The translations under genes were made by a program, and so were the position numbers. The notes under the pieces are model-generated. The model worked only from the letters and a program-made list of their open reading frames with translations, did no database searches and was not told where the DNA came from. A stretch of DNA of 5,794 nucleotides from positions 1-5,794 of the forward strand of contig CAJAKT010000518.1 in the NCBI GenBank assembly GCA_903940375.1. The letters run 5' to 3'. Shown here piece by piece: positions 1 through 5,626 of the stretch (position 1 is the stretch's first letter; each line of letters opens with the position of its first letter). Origin of the DNA: an uncultured bacterium (GTDB taxonomy: Bacteria; Actinomycetota; Actinomycetes; S36-B12).

Positions 1-512
1 CATACGTCGAGCGAGTCGTAGCCATCAACCGTGTCTCCAAGGTCGTCAAGGGCGGCCGGCGCTTCAGCTTCACCGCGCTTGTCATCGTCGGTGACGGCGA
101 CGGCATGGTGGGTGTTGGCTACGGCAAGGCCAAGGAGGTGCCCGCGGCTATCGCCAAGGGTGTCGAAGAGGCCAAGAAGCACTTCTTCAAGGTTCCGCGC
201 ATTCAGGGCACGATTCCGCACCCCATCACGGGTGAGGCGGCAGCGGGCGTTGTCATGCTGCGCCCAGCCGCTCCTGGTACCGGCGTCATCGCCGGTGGCC
301 CGGTTCGCGCCGTGTTGGAGTGCGCCGGAATCCGCGATGTGCTCAGCAAGTCAATGGGCTCGGACAATGCGATCAACATCGTTCACGCCACAGTCAAGGC
401 GCTGAAGATGCTCGAGTCGCCCGAGCAGGTAGCCGCACGTCGCGGTCTGCCCCTGGAAGATGTTGCACCCGCCGCTCTCCTGCGTGCGCGTGCGGCGGGA
501 ATGGGTGCGTGA
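1..512 (+). CDS. rpsE: 30S ribosomal protein S5, 3' part (5'-truncated by window edge)
   Basis: Structural protein of the small ribosomal subunit, involved in decoding accuracy and the target region of spectinomycin resistance. The reading frame is open from position 3 and gives 169 residues before TGA at 510-512; bases 1-2 belong to the preceding codon. The visible protein starts at YVERVVAINRVSKVVKGGRR, the start of the N-terminal dsRNA-binding-like domain, including the conserved VKGGR loop where spectinomycin-resistance changes are known in other bacteria. GYGKAKEVPAAI follows, and then the C-terminal domain with GTGVIAGGPVRAVLE and SMGSDNAINIVHAT. Compared with actinobacterial S5 (about 200 residues) only the N-terminal extension and start codon are missing. 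An internal ATG at 105 is not the start, because homologous sequence continues upstream of it. The gene is first in the visible operon, and its stop overlaps the rpmD start (TGATG). Identification is by motif recognition and is very secure. Confidence 0.97.
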   Translation, partial: YVERVVAINRVSKVVKGGRRFSFTALVIVGDGDGMVGVGYGKAKEVPAAIAKGVEEAKKHFFKVPRIQGTIPHPITGEAAAGVVMLRPAAPGTGVIAGGPVRAVLECAGIRDVLSKSMGSDNAINIVHATVKALKMLESPEQVAARRGLPLEDVAPAALLRARAAGMGA

Positions 513-694
513 TGGCTCAGCTCAAGGTCACTCAGACCAAGTCCAAGATCGGCGGAACGGCCAGCCAGCGTGCAACGCTGCGCTCGCTCGGCCTGCACCG
601 CATTGGTGAGACCGTGGTCAAGGAGGACCGCCCGGAGATCCGTGGCATGGTCAACACCGTGATCCATCTGGTCAAGTTCGAGGAGATTAAGTAG
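512..694 (+). CDS. rpmD: 50S ribosomal protein L30
   Basis: Small protein of the large ribosomal subunit, 60 residues, the usual length for bacterial L30. It starts MAQLKVTQTKSKIGG and contains the family pattern of a basic KSKIG turn, then QRATLRSLGLHRIGETVVKED and a C-terminal IRGMVNTVIHLVKFEEI strand/helix. The ATG at 512-514 shares its A with the rpsE TGA stop. No strong ribosome-binding site is visible, only G-rich rpsE codons, so translation probably depends on coupling to rpsE. It lies between rpsE and rplO, the canonical spc-operon position. No frameshift or oddity was seen. Confidence 0.97.
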   Translation: MAQLKVTQTKSKIGGTASQRATLRSLGLHRIGETVVKEDRPEIRGMVNTVIHLVKFEEIK

Positions 695-696
695 CC

Positions 697-1137
697 ATGG
701 CTCTCAAGGTCCATCACCTGCGTCCGGCACCCGGCGCAAAGACGGCCAAGACCCGCAAGGGTCGTGGCGAGGCGTCCAAGGGCAAGACCGCCGGCCGCGG
801 TACCAAGGGCACCAAGGCGCGCTACCAGGTTCCGGCCCGGTTCGAGGGCGGCCAGATGCCCCTGCACATGCGCCTGCCCAAGCTCAAGGGCTTCAAGAAC
901 CCGAACAAGACTGAGTACCAGGTCGTGAACGTCGCGATGCTGACCAAGCTCTTCCCCGAGGGCGGCACCGTCACGGTGGCCGATCTCGTCGCGAAGGGGG
1001 CCGTTCGCAAGAACGAGCTGGTCAAGGTCCTCGGTCAGGGCGACATCACTGTTGCGCTGTCCGTGAGTGCGGATGCGTTCTCGGATTCCGCTCGTGACAA
1101 GATCGTCGCAGCCGGCGGGTCGGCCACGGTCCTGTAG
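697..1137 (+). CDS. rplO: 50S ribosomal protein L15
   Basis: Early-assembly protein of the large subunit, 146 residues, matching the family length. The N-terminal half is the typical basic, glycine-rich RNA-binding extension: HHLRPAPGAKTAKTRKGRG followed by KGKTAGRGTKGTKAR at about residues 27-45. Then come FEGGQMPLHMRLPKLKGFKN and the globular C-terminal domain with TVADLVAKGAVRKNELVKVLGQG. The ATG at 697 is two bases after the rpmD TAG; a purine-rich AGGAG at 681-685, inside the end of rpmD, is a plausible though slightly distant (11 nt) ribosome-binding site. The stop is TAG at 1135-1137, and a 52-nt gap to secY follows. The call is secure from sequence and context. Confidence 0.97.
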   Translation: MALKVHHLRPAPGAKTAKTRKGRGEASKGKTAGRGTKGTKARYQVPARFEGGQMPLHMRLPKLKGFKNPNKTEYQVVNVAMLTKLFPEGGTVTVADLVAKGAVRKNELVKVLGQGDITVALSVSADAFSDSARDKIVAAGGSATVL

Positions 1138-1179
1138 TTCAGGCCGGGCCGGTTCGTATCGCTTGTCAAACCGAGTAGC

Positions 1180-1185
1180 AGGAGG
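1180..1185 (+). promoter_or_regulatory. Ribosome-binding site of secY
   Basis: AGGAGG is a perfect match to the anti-Shine-Dalgarno complement. It sits four bases before the GTG at 1190 and supports that GTG as the secY start. The short spacing is slightly below optimum. It is the strongest Shine-Dalgarno sequence in the upstream block, consistent with secY being initiated independently after the 52-nt gap rather than by coupling to rplO. Confidence 0.75.
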
Positions 1186-1189
1186 CTAA

Positions 1190-2488
1190 GTGCACATCAG
1201 TGCGTTCGGGGCTGCCCTGCGTACGCCGGATCTTCGTAAGAAGATCCTGTTCACGATTGGCCTGCTGGGTCTCTACCGGCTGGGCTCGGTGCTGCCGACC
1301 CCAGGTGTCGACTACTCCGCTATTCAGCGGTGTATTGACGTGGTTCAGGACAACTCGGTGTACGCGCTCATCAACCTCTTCAGTGGTGGCGCGCTCCTGC
1401 AGCTTTCTGTCTTTGCGCTCGGCATCATGCCGTACATCACCGCGAGCATCATTCTCCAGTTGCTCACCGTGGTCATCCCGCGGCTTGAGACGCTGAAGGC
1501 TGACGGTCAGGCGGGCCAGGCGAAGATCACGCAGTACACACGGTTCGTCACCATCGGTCTGGCGATCCTCCAGTCGACCGCGATCCTGTCGCTCGCGCGC
1601 ACGCCAGGCGCTCTGTTCAACGGCTGCAACGAGTCGATCATCCCCAACCAGTCGATCTGGGTCATCCTGGTGATGATCACCGTCATGACGGCGGGTACCG
1701 CGGTCATCATGTGGTTCGGCGAGCTCATCACCGAGCGGGGCGTCGGCAACGGCATGTCCGTGCTGATCTTCACGTCGATCATCGCCACCATCCCCTCGCA
1801 GTTCGCGTCCGTGCTGGCAAGCCAGGGCGCGGTCACCTTCGTGCTGACGCTGCTGGTCGGGCTCGCGGTCGTTGCCTTCGTGGTCTTCGTCGAGCAGGCG
1901 CAGCGCCGCATCCCCGTTCAGTACGCCAAGCGCATGGTCGGACGTCGCATGTACGGCGGGACCTCGACCTACATTCCGCTCAAGGTCAACATGGCTGGCG
2001 TCATCCCGGTCATCTTCGCCTCGTCCCTGCTCTTCCTCCCGATGCTGTTCGTGCAGTTGACAGGGAGTCAGGCAGAGTGGGCGATCTGGATCCAGCAGAA
2101 CCTCGGTACGGGTTCAGGTGCCTGGTATCTGGGGCTGTACTTCGCGCTGATCGTCTTCTTCTGCTACTTCTACGTCTCGATCACGTTCAACCCGGTCGAG
2201 GTCGCCGACAACATGAAGAAGTACGGCGGCTTCATCCCCGGCATTCGCGCCGGGCGTCCCACGGCCGAGTACCTCGACTACGTCCTGACGCGGCTGACCG
2301 CGCCCGGTTCGCTGTACCTGGGCATGATCGCCGTACTGCCGGTCTTCGCCTTCGGCTTCCTGGGCGTGGGCAGCAACTTCATCTTCGGTGGCACCAGCCT
2401 GCTGATCATGGTCGGCGTTGGTCTCGACACGGTGAAGCAGATCGAGGCGCAGTTGCAGCAGCGCAACTATGAAGGGTTCCTCCGGTAA
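1190..2488 (+). CDS. secY: Preprotein translocase channel subunit SecY
   Basis: Central pore of the SecYEG translocon in the cytoplasmic membrane, passing unfolded preproteins driven by SecA and inserting membrane proteins. The product is 432 residues, the usual length, with about ten hydrophobic segments (roughly 19-37, 65-90, 117-135, 156-175, 188-203, 214-233, 270-288, 311-334, 376-393, 400-413). Recognisable blocks are KILFTIGLLGLYRLGSVLPTPGVD (TM1), FSGGALLQLSVFALGIMPYI (plug and TM2), GELITERGVGNGMS (before TM5), RRIPVQYAKRMVGRRMYGG (cytosolic loop C4), and FNPVEVADNMKKYGGFIPGIRAGRPT with the conserved Arg353 of the SecA-contacting loop C5. The C-terminus KQIEAQLQQRNYEGFLR is typical. 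The GTG start is chosen because AGGAGG precedes it and because MHISAFGAALRTPDLRKK aligns with usual SecY N-termini. The TAA stop overlaps the adk ATG (TAATG). No truncation or missing segment is seen. Confidence 0.98.
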   Translation: MHISAFGAALRTPDLRKKILFTIGLLGLYRLGSVLPTPGVDYSAIQRCIDVVQDNSVYALINLFSGGALLQLSVFALGIMPYITASIILQLLTVVIPRLETLKADGQAGQAKITQYTRFVTIGLAILQSTAILSLARTPGALFNGCNESIIPNQSIWVILVMITVMTAGTAVIMWFGELITERGVGNGMSVLIFTSIIATIPSQFASVLASQGAVTFVLTLLVGLAVVAFVVFVEQAQRRIPVQYAKRMVGRRMYGGTSTYIPLKVNMAGVIPVIFASSLLFLPMLFVQLTGSQAEWAIWIQQNLGTGSGAWYLGLYFALIVFFCYFYVSITFNPVEVADNMKKYGGFIPGIRAGRPTAEYLDYVLTRLTAPGSLYLGMIAVLPVFAFGFLGVGSNFIFGGTSLLIMVGVGLDTVKQIEAQLQQRNYEGFLR

Positions 2489-3057
2489 TGCGTCTGGTGC
2501 TGATGGGCCCACCCGGTGCCGGCAAGGGCACCCAAGCGGTCGTGCTTGCGGGCATGCTGGGCGTGCCGCACATCTCGACGGGCGACATCTTCCGTGCGAA
2601 TGTCACGCAGGGCAGCCCTCTGGGCATCGAGGCGAAGCGCTACATGGATGCGGGGGAGTACGTCCCTGACGGCGTCACGAATGCGATGGTGCGTGATCGC
2701 CTCTCGCACGACGATTGCCACGCCGGCTTCCTGCTCGATGGCTACCCGCGCACGGTCGAGCAGGTAGGGGAGCTCAGCGCGATGCTGAGCTCATCGGCGG
2801 AGCGCCTTGACCATGTGCTCGAACTGACGGTCGACATCGACGAGGTCGTCGAGCGGCTGGTGAAGCGGGCGGCGGAGCAGGGTCGCAGCGACGACACCGA
2901 GGACGTCATCAGACGCCGGCTCGAGGTCTACTTCGAGCAGACGGCACCGCTGACAGCGATGTATGGGTCGCAGGGCCTGCTTGTCCGTGTCGACGGTCTT
3001 GGCCCGATCGCCGATGTCACTGCGCGCATCGTGACGGCCCTCGGTATCGAGCAGTAA
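2488..3057 (+). CDS. adk: Adenylate kinase, short-LID form
   Basis: Cytosolic enzyme interconverting ATP + AMP and 2 ADP, needed for adenylate energy balance. The product is 189 residues. The P-loop GPPGAGKGTQ is at residues 7-16. The NMP-binding region holds HISTGDIFR with Arg36. The LLDGYPRTVEQ block carries Asp84 and Arg88. The LID is reduced to RAAEQGRSDDTEDVIRRRL at about 127-145, with no zinc-finger cysteines, so this is the short form common in actinobacteria (the Mycobacterium enzyme is about 181 residues). The arginine-rich segment (Arg133, Arg142-144) supplies the usual phosphate-binding arginines. The ATG shares its first base with the secY TAA stop; GAAGGG at 2471-2476 is a possible ribosome-binding site, and coupling to secY is likely. 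map follows after 3 nt. Confidence 0.97.
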   Translation: MRLVLMGPPGAGKGTQAVVLAGMLGVPHISTGDIFRANVTQGSPLGIEAKRYMDAGEYVPDGVTNAMVRDRLSHDDCHAGFLLDGYPRTVEQVGELSAMLSSSAERLDHVLELTVDIDEVVERLVKRAAEQGRSDDTEDVIRRRLEVYFEQTAPLTAMYGSQGLLVRVDGLGPIADVTARIVTALGIEQ

Positions 3058-3060
3058 CGC

Positions 3061-3858
3061 GTGTTCCGCCGCAACAGCGGAATCGAGATCAAGTCCGCCG
3101 ATCAACTGTCCGTCATGCGGCAAGCCGGCCTGGTGGTGGCACGAACCCTTGATGCGATTACCAAGGCGGCAGTTCCGGGCGTCACGACGGGTCAGCTTGA
3201 CGAGATCGCCCGGGACATTCTCGCGGACCACGGTGCGACGTCGTCCTTCCTCGGCTACAAGGCACACGGTGCCGTGCCCTATCCCGGGGTGATCTGCGCC
3301 TCCGTCAACGAAGAGGTCGTGCACGGCATCCCAGGTGCGCGAATCCTGCGCGACGGTGACCTCCTGTCCGTCGACTTCGGTGCAATCGTCGATGGGTGGA
3401 ATGGTGACGCGGCCGTCAGCATCCTCGTCGGCGATGTAGCGCCCGAGGTGGCGGAACTGTCTCGCGTCACGGAGGCCTCGTTGTGGGCCGGCCTGGCCCG
3501 GGCGCGCCCTGATGGGCGGCTGACGGATATCAGCCATGCCGTCGAGACGGTGGTCATGGAGTCGGGTGATTTCGGCATCGTGGAGGAGTACGGCGGCCAC
3601 GGCATCGGCTCGCGGATGCATATGGAGCCGCATATCCTCAACTACGGCAGTGCTGGGCGCGGTCCGGTCCTGCGTAGCGGGATGGCCCTGGCCATCGAGC
3701 CCATGGTGACGCTCGGCAGTCCCGAGGTCGGTGTTCTCGCGGACGCCTGGACGGTCGTGACCATGGACGGTGGGTGCGCTGCGCATTGGGAGCACACGGT
3801 CGCCGTGACGGACGAGGGCCCGTGGGTGCTGACAGCACTGGACGACGTCCGCCTCTGA
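3061..3858 (+). CDS. map: Type I methionine aminopeptidase
   Basis: Removes the N-terminal methionine from new proteins in the cytoplasm; a two-metal enzyme of the pita-bread (M24) fold. The product is 265 residues. All expected active-site residues are present: His88 in EEVVHGIPG, metal ligands Asp105 (SVDFG) and Asp116 (WNGDAA), His180 (GGHGIG), Glu213 (AIEPM) and Glu244 (HWEHTV), plus the substrate-side His187. There is no N-terminal zinc-finger or proline-rich extension, so it is the short class expected in the spc operon. The GTG start, 3 nt after the adk TAA, gives the family-like N-terminus FRRNSGIEIKSADQLSVMRQAG. The next in-frame ATG (residue 19) would delete conserved sequence. The ribosome-binding site is weak, so coupling to adk is probable. 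The 334-codon open frame on the opposite strand across adk and map is a high-GC shadow. Confidence 0.97.
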   Translation: MFRRNSGIEIKSADQLSVMRQAGLVVARTLDAITKAAVPGVTTGQLDEIARDILADHGATSSFLGYKAHGAVPYPGVICASVNEEVVHGIPGARILRDGDLLSVDFGAIVDGWNGDAAVSILVGDVAPEVAELSRVTEASLWAGLARARPDGRLTDISHAVETVVMESGDFGIVEEYGGHGIGSRMHMEPHILNYGSAGRGPVLRSGMALAIEPMVTLGSPEVGVLADAWTVVTMDGGCAAHWEHTVAVTDEGPWVLTALDDVRL

Positions 3859-3872
3859 CGTGCGGGAAGCAT

Positions 3873-3896
3873 CCGGTCATGGACTGGTCTGACCGG
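3873..3896 (+). terminator. Hairpin after map, possible terminator or operator
   Basis: CCGGTCA at 3873-3879 and TGACCGG at 3890-3896 form a perfect 7-bp inverted repeat with a 10-nt loop, starting 14 nt after the map stop. No real T-run follows, so it is at best a weak intrinsic terminator of the tail-less kind suggested for actinobacteria. The right arm also takes part in a second, near-perfect dyad (3883-3897, ACTGGTC-T-GACCGGT, one mismatch) that touches the putative -35 of the next gene, so it could instead be a protein-binding site. The repeat is seen directly; the function is inference. Confidence 0.35.
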
Positions 3897-3924
3897 TTGG
3901 TGTCTGCTCGTGCTGCATTACGCT
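3897..3924 (+). promoter_or_regulatory. Candidate housekeeping-type promoter for the EEP gene
   Basis: TTGGTG (3897-3902) and TACGCT (3919-3924) are separated by 16 nt. The -10 fits TANNNT; the -35 matches only the TTG of TTGACA. Transcription would begin near 3931, about 29 nt before the preferred GTG at 3960. The match is weak and could be chance; the main support is position, in the only sizeable gap between map and the following gene. Confidence 0.3.
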
Positions 3925-3948
3925 GGCGGTCCGGGTGACGAGCCATGC

Positions 3949-3957
3949 GAGGGGGGA
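3949..3957 (+). promoter_or_regulatory. Ribosome-binding site deciding the EEP gene start
   Basis: GAGGGGGGA lies directly before the GTG at 3960; the GAGG part has a 7-nt spacer. The alternative in-frame ATG at 3945 lies upstream of this purine block and has no comparable site of its own. The motif would then be buried in codons 2-4. This favours GTG 3960 as the start, which also gives a cleaner signal sequence (MRKQQALAAVLV). Confidence 0.6.
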
Positions 3958-3959
3958 CC

Positions 3960-5144
3960 GTGCGTAAGCAGCAGGCGCTTGCCGCCGTGCTCGTGACCGG
4001 CTTGCTGCTGGGTGGCTGGATCGCCTCGGGGAGGCGCACCTCCGTCCCTGTGGTCACGGCCGTAGGCGCGTCGGCAGCGGCCCAGCCAGCGTCGTCGTCA
4101 CCGTCCGCAACGTCTGAGGAGCCCGTCTCCGTATCCGTCCTGCAGAACGCAACCGTGGGCCCGGCGCTGACCTTCGCCACGTTCAACGTGTGCAAGGTCG
4201 CGTGCGCTCCACCGGCGCCATCGTGGGATGTGCGACGCGATCGCGTCGCGCGCGTCATCTCCGAGAGCGATGTCGATGTGCTGGGCCTGCAGGAGGCGAC
4301 CAATAACCCGACCTCCTTCACCAAGACGCAGGCCGAGGACATCGGCAACCTCACGGCGCCCGCCGGCTTCCGGGCACCGACCTACCCGCAGTCGGCAAAC
4401 GAATGCCGGCGTCCGCGGGATGCGGCGGGTCAGCTCGCCGGTACGTCACCATGCGACAACACGGCGATGCTGCTGTATCAGCAGGAGACGGTCGAGCAGG
4501 TCACCCTGCCGGATGGGCAGCCCTCAGCAGGGATCCTGCTGGCTGGCAGCATCACGCCAGGGCTTGATCAGCTCTCGGCGATGCGGTCGGTCGCGTGGGC
4601 ATACCTGCAGGGGCGCAACGGGACCGGCCCGTTTCTCGCGGTCAGCCTGCACACCGACTCGGCGAAGACCCCCGAGGGCGAGGCCTCACGGGTCGCCCTG
4701 GCGGGAGGGCTGGACGGCTGGGCCCAGGGCTGGAATGCGGCCCACGGGGTCCCGGGCATCCCGGTGATCCTGATGGCTGACCTGAACTCATTTGCCAAGC
4801 GCCAGCCCAATGGAGCCCAGACCGTGCTGACCAAGGCCGGGTGGACCGATGCGGCGACCTCACGCTCGGCCCGCAACCTCGGCTACTCGACGATCAACTA
4901 CACGGCAGACGGCGCAACCGATGCGCAGGGATTCCCTTCGCGGCCCAAGGTGTATCCGGTCACGCGAAGCAACCCGTCGGGCGGCGCCACGCGTATCGAC
5001 TACATCATGGCCAAGGGTGCGGGCGTCGTACCGGTGGACTATGAAGTGGTCGTTCGGCTGAACTCCGACGGCACCTTCACCCCTGATTACCAGGCTTCGG
5101 ACCATCAGATGGTGCGCGCAACCCTGTCCTTCCCGGGCGGATAA
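3960..5144 (+). CDS. Secreted/anchored endonuclease-exonuclease-phosphatase (DNase I-like) family protein
   Basis: Predicted exported metal-dependent phosphodiesterase or phosphatase; the substrate (DNA, RNA, phospholipid or sugar phosphate) cannot be told from sequence. From GTG 3960 it has 394 residues; an in-frame ATG at 3945 would add five. The N-terminus has RK then a hydrophobic run at about 6-22, with no lipobox cysteine, so a cleaved signal peptide or a single membrane anchor is expected. An Ala/Ser/Pro-rich linker runs to about residue 60. The EEP core follows: TFATFNVC (Asn76), DVLGLQEAT (Glu112), SLHTDSA (His231), ILMADLNSF (Asp274, Asn276), RIDYIMAKG (Asp347) and ASDHQMV (Asp381-His382). 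These match the metal and catalytic positions of the DNase I fold, so it looks active. Four cysteines (78, 82, 149, 165) could form two disulfides, in keeping with export. It sits between map and infA, not a usual place for such a gene, with its own apparent transcription signals. Family is confident; function unknown. Confidence 0.88.
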   Translation: MRKQQALAAVLVTGLLLGGWIASGRRTSVPVVTAVGASAAAQPASSSPSATSEEPVSVSVLQNATVGPALTFATFNVCKVACAPPAPSWDVRRDRVARVISESDVDVLGLQEATNNPTSFTKTQAEDIGNLTAPAGFRAPTYPQSANECRRPRDAAGQLAGTSPCDNTAMLLYQQETVEQVTLPDGQPSAGILLAGSITPGLDQLSAMRSVAWAYLQGRNGTGPFLAVSLHTDSAKTPEGEASRVALAGGLDGWAQGWNAAHGVPGIPVILMADLNSFAKRQPNGAQTVLTKAGWTDAATSRSARNLGYSTINYTADGATDAQGFPSRPKVYPVTRSNPSGGATRIDYIMAKGAGVVPVDYEVVVRLNSDGTFTPDYQASDHQMVRATLSFPGG

Positions 5145-5171
5145 CGACCGCGCAGGGCAGGCATGCAGATT

Positions 5172-5189
5172 CCGGTGCCGTGCGACCGG
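5172..5189 (+). other. Short inverted repeat downstream of the EEP gene
   Basis: CCGGT at 5172-5176 and ACCGG at 5185-5189 can pair over an 8-nt loop, 27 nt after the EEP stop. After one mismatch, two further A-T pairs are possible. It is short and has no T-run; it may assist the stronger hairpin just downstream or be chance in GC-rich DNA. Confidence 0.2.
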
Positions 5190-5190
5190 T

Positions 5191-5214
5191 ATTCGGAGGA
5201 ACCCCCCGGATTTT
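5191..5214 (+). terminator. Likely intrinsic terminator after the EEP gene
   Basis: Bases 5191-5199 pair with 5203-5211 through an imperfect stem: A-T, T-A, T-G wobble, C-G, G-C, G-C, one A/C mismatch, G-C, G-C, with a 3-nt AAC loop. TTTT at 5211-5214 follows at once (its first T closes the stem). A GC-rich stem plus a T-run 46 nt after the EEP stop fits an intrinsic terminator ending the EEP message. The T-run is short and the stem has a mismatch, so efficiency may be partial. It overlaps the -35 region of the infA promoter. Confidence 0.45.
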
Positions 5215-5240
5215 GTGTGCAGCCGCCCGACCCGTAGACT
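5213..5240 (+). promoter_or_regulatory. Probable housekeeping (sigma-70 type) promoter for infA-rpmJ
   Basis: TTGTGT (5213-5218), 16 nt, TAGACT (5235-5240). The -10 fits TANNNT and resembles strong actinobacterial TAGACT-type -10 boxes; the -35 keeps TTG. Predicted start is near 5247, giving an infA leader of about 110 nt. A promoter is expected here, since infA in actinobacteria commonly begins a transcription unit. The site is predicted by eye only. Confidence 0.6.
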
Positions 5241-5282
5241 CCACAGGTCGGTTTCAGGCTTCCCCGCCCCCTTGCCTGCCTC

Positions 5283-5299
5283 GACCCGGAATCCGGGTC
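5283..5299 (+). promoter_or_regulatory. Perfect palindromic hairpin in the infA leader
   Basis: GACCCGGA-A-TCCGGGTC is a perfect 8+8 inverted repeat; as RNA it gives a 7-bp stem with a 3-nt AAT loop. It lies about 36 nt after the predicted start site and 58 nt before the infA ATG, with no T-run. The left arm (CGACCCG, 5282-5288) could instead pair with CGGGTCG at 5318-5324, so two mutually exclusive folds exist. A regulatory role is inference. Confidence 0.4.
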
Positions 5300-5344
5300 A
5301 ATAGGCGTGGGTTGGTTCGGGTCGCCAGGACGGCACCACGATAC

Positions 5345-5355
5345 GAGAGCAGAGG
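5345..5355 (+). promoter_or_regulatory. Ribosome-binding region deciding the infA start
   Basis: A purine-rich stretch, GAGAGCAGAGG, ends 2 nt before ATG 5358; the GAGAG part (5345-5349) has an 8-nt spacer. This supports ATG 5358 over the in-frame ATG 5307, which would add 17 residues that do not look like IF-1. Confidence 0.55.
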
Positions 5356-5357
5356 TT

Positions 5358-5579
5358 ATGGGCAAGAAGGACGGCGCGATCGAGCTCGAGGGCACGATCA
5401 CCGAGTCGTTGCCCAACGCGATGTTCCGCGTGGAGCTCGACAACGGGCACAAAGTGCTCGCGCACATCAGCGGGAAGATGCGGATGCACTACATCCGGAT
5501 CCTTCCGGACGACCGGGTCGTCGTGGAGCTGTCGCCCTACGACCTGACCCGCGGCCGGATCGTCTACCGCTACAAGTAA
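5358..5579 (+). CDS. infA: Translation initiation factor IF-1
   Basis: Small cytosolic factor that binds the 30S A site and helps IF-2 and IF-3 select the initiator tRNA. The product is 73 residues, the normal actinobacterial length, forming one OB fold. MGKKDGAIELEGTITESLPNAMFRVEL, GHKVLAHISGKMRMHYIRILPDDRVVVELSPYDLTRGRIVYRYK covers the whole domain with all family blocks. The frame is open further upstream to ATG 5307, but that extension has no IF-1 character and lies in the leader, so ATG 5358 is chosen. Gly at position 2 (often Ala) and Met43 (often Gln) are small departures from what I recall as the common sequence. A probable promoter at 5213-5240 drives it, separately from the upstream spc genes. 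rpmJ follows after 47 nt. Confidence 0.97.
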   Translation: MGKKDGAIELEGTITESLPNAMFRVELDNGHKVLAHISGKMRMHYIRILPDDRVVVELSPYDLTRGRIVYRYK

Positions 5580-5626
5580 AGAGCCACCGAAACGCCCATC
5601 AGCCGAACGATCACGAAAGAGTCATC

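Noticed and set aside
1150..1173. CGGTT/AACCG inverted repeat between rplO and secY
   Set aside because: Only 5 bp with a 14-nt loop and no T-run; indistinguishable from chance.
1163..1192. Promoter-like TTGTCA upstream of secY
   Set aside because: With a 17-nt spacer the -10 would fall on the ribosome-binding site/start codon region (CTAAGT) and does not fit TANNNT; the transcript would lack a usable leader.
1711..2472. 253-codon + strand frame inside secY
   Set aside because: A +1-shifted shadow of secY with Arg/His/Gly-rich composition; SecY reads intact in its own frame, so there is no frameshift.
2791..3795. 334-codon open frame on the minus strand across adk and map
   Set aside because: It mirrors codons of two unambiguous genes on the + strand; long antisense frames are expected in GC-rich DNA. 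The product shows no recognisable domain.
3638..4354. 238-codon open frame on the minus strand across the map end, the gap and the EEP start
   Set aside because: Low-complexity Arg/Ser/Pro-rich translation with no recognisable family; explained by GC-rich antisense of map and of the EEP N-terminus.
5307..5357. N-terminal extension of infA from ATG 5307
   Set aside because: The 17 extra residues (beginning MGWFGSPGRHH) are unlike IF-1, and the purine-rich ribosome-binding region sits just before ATG 5358.
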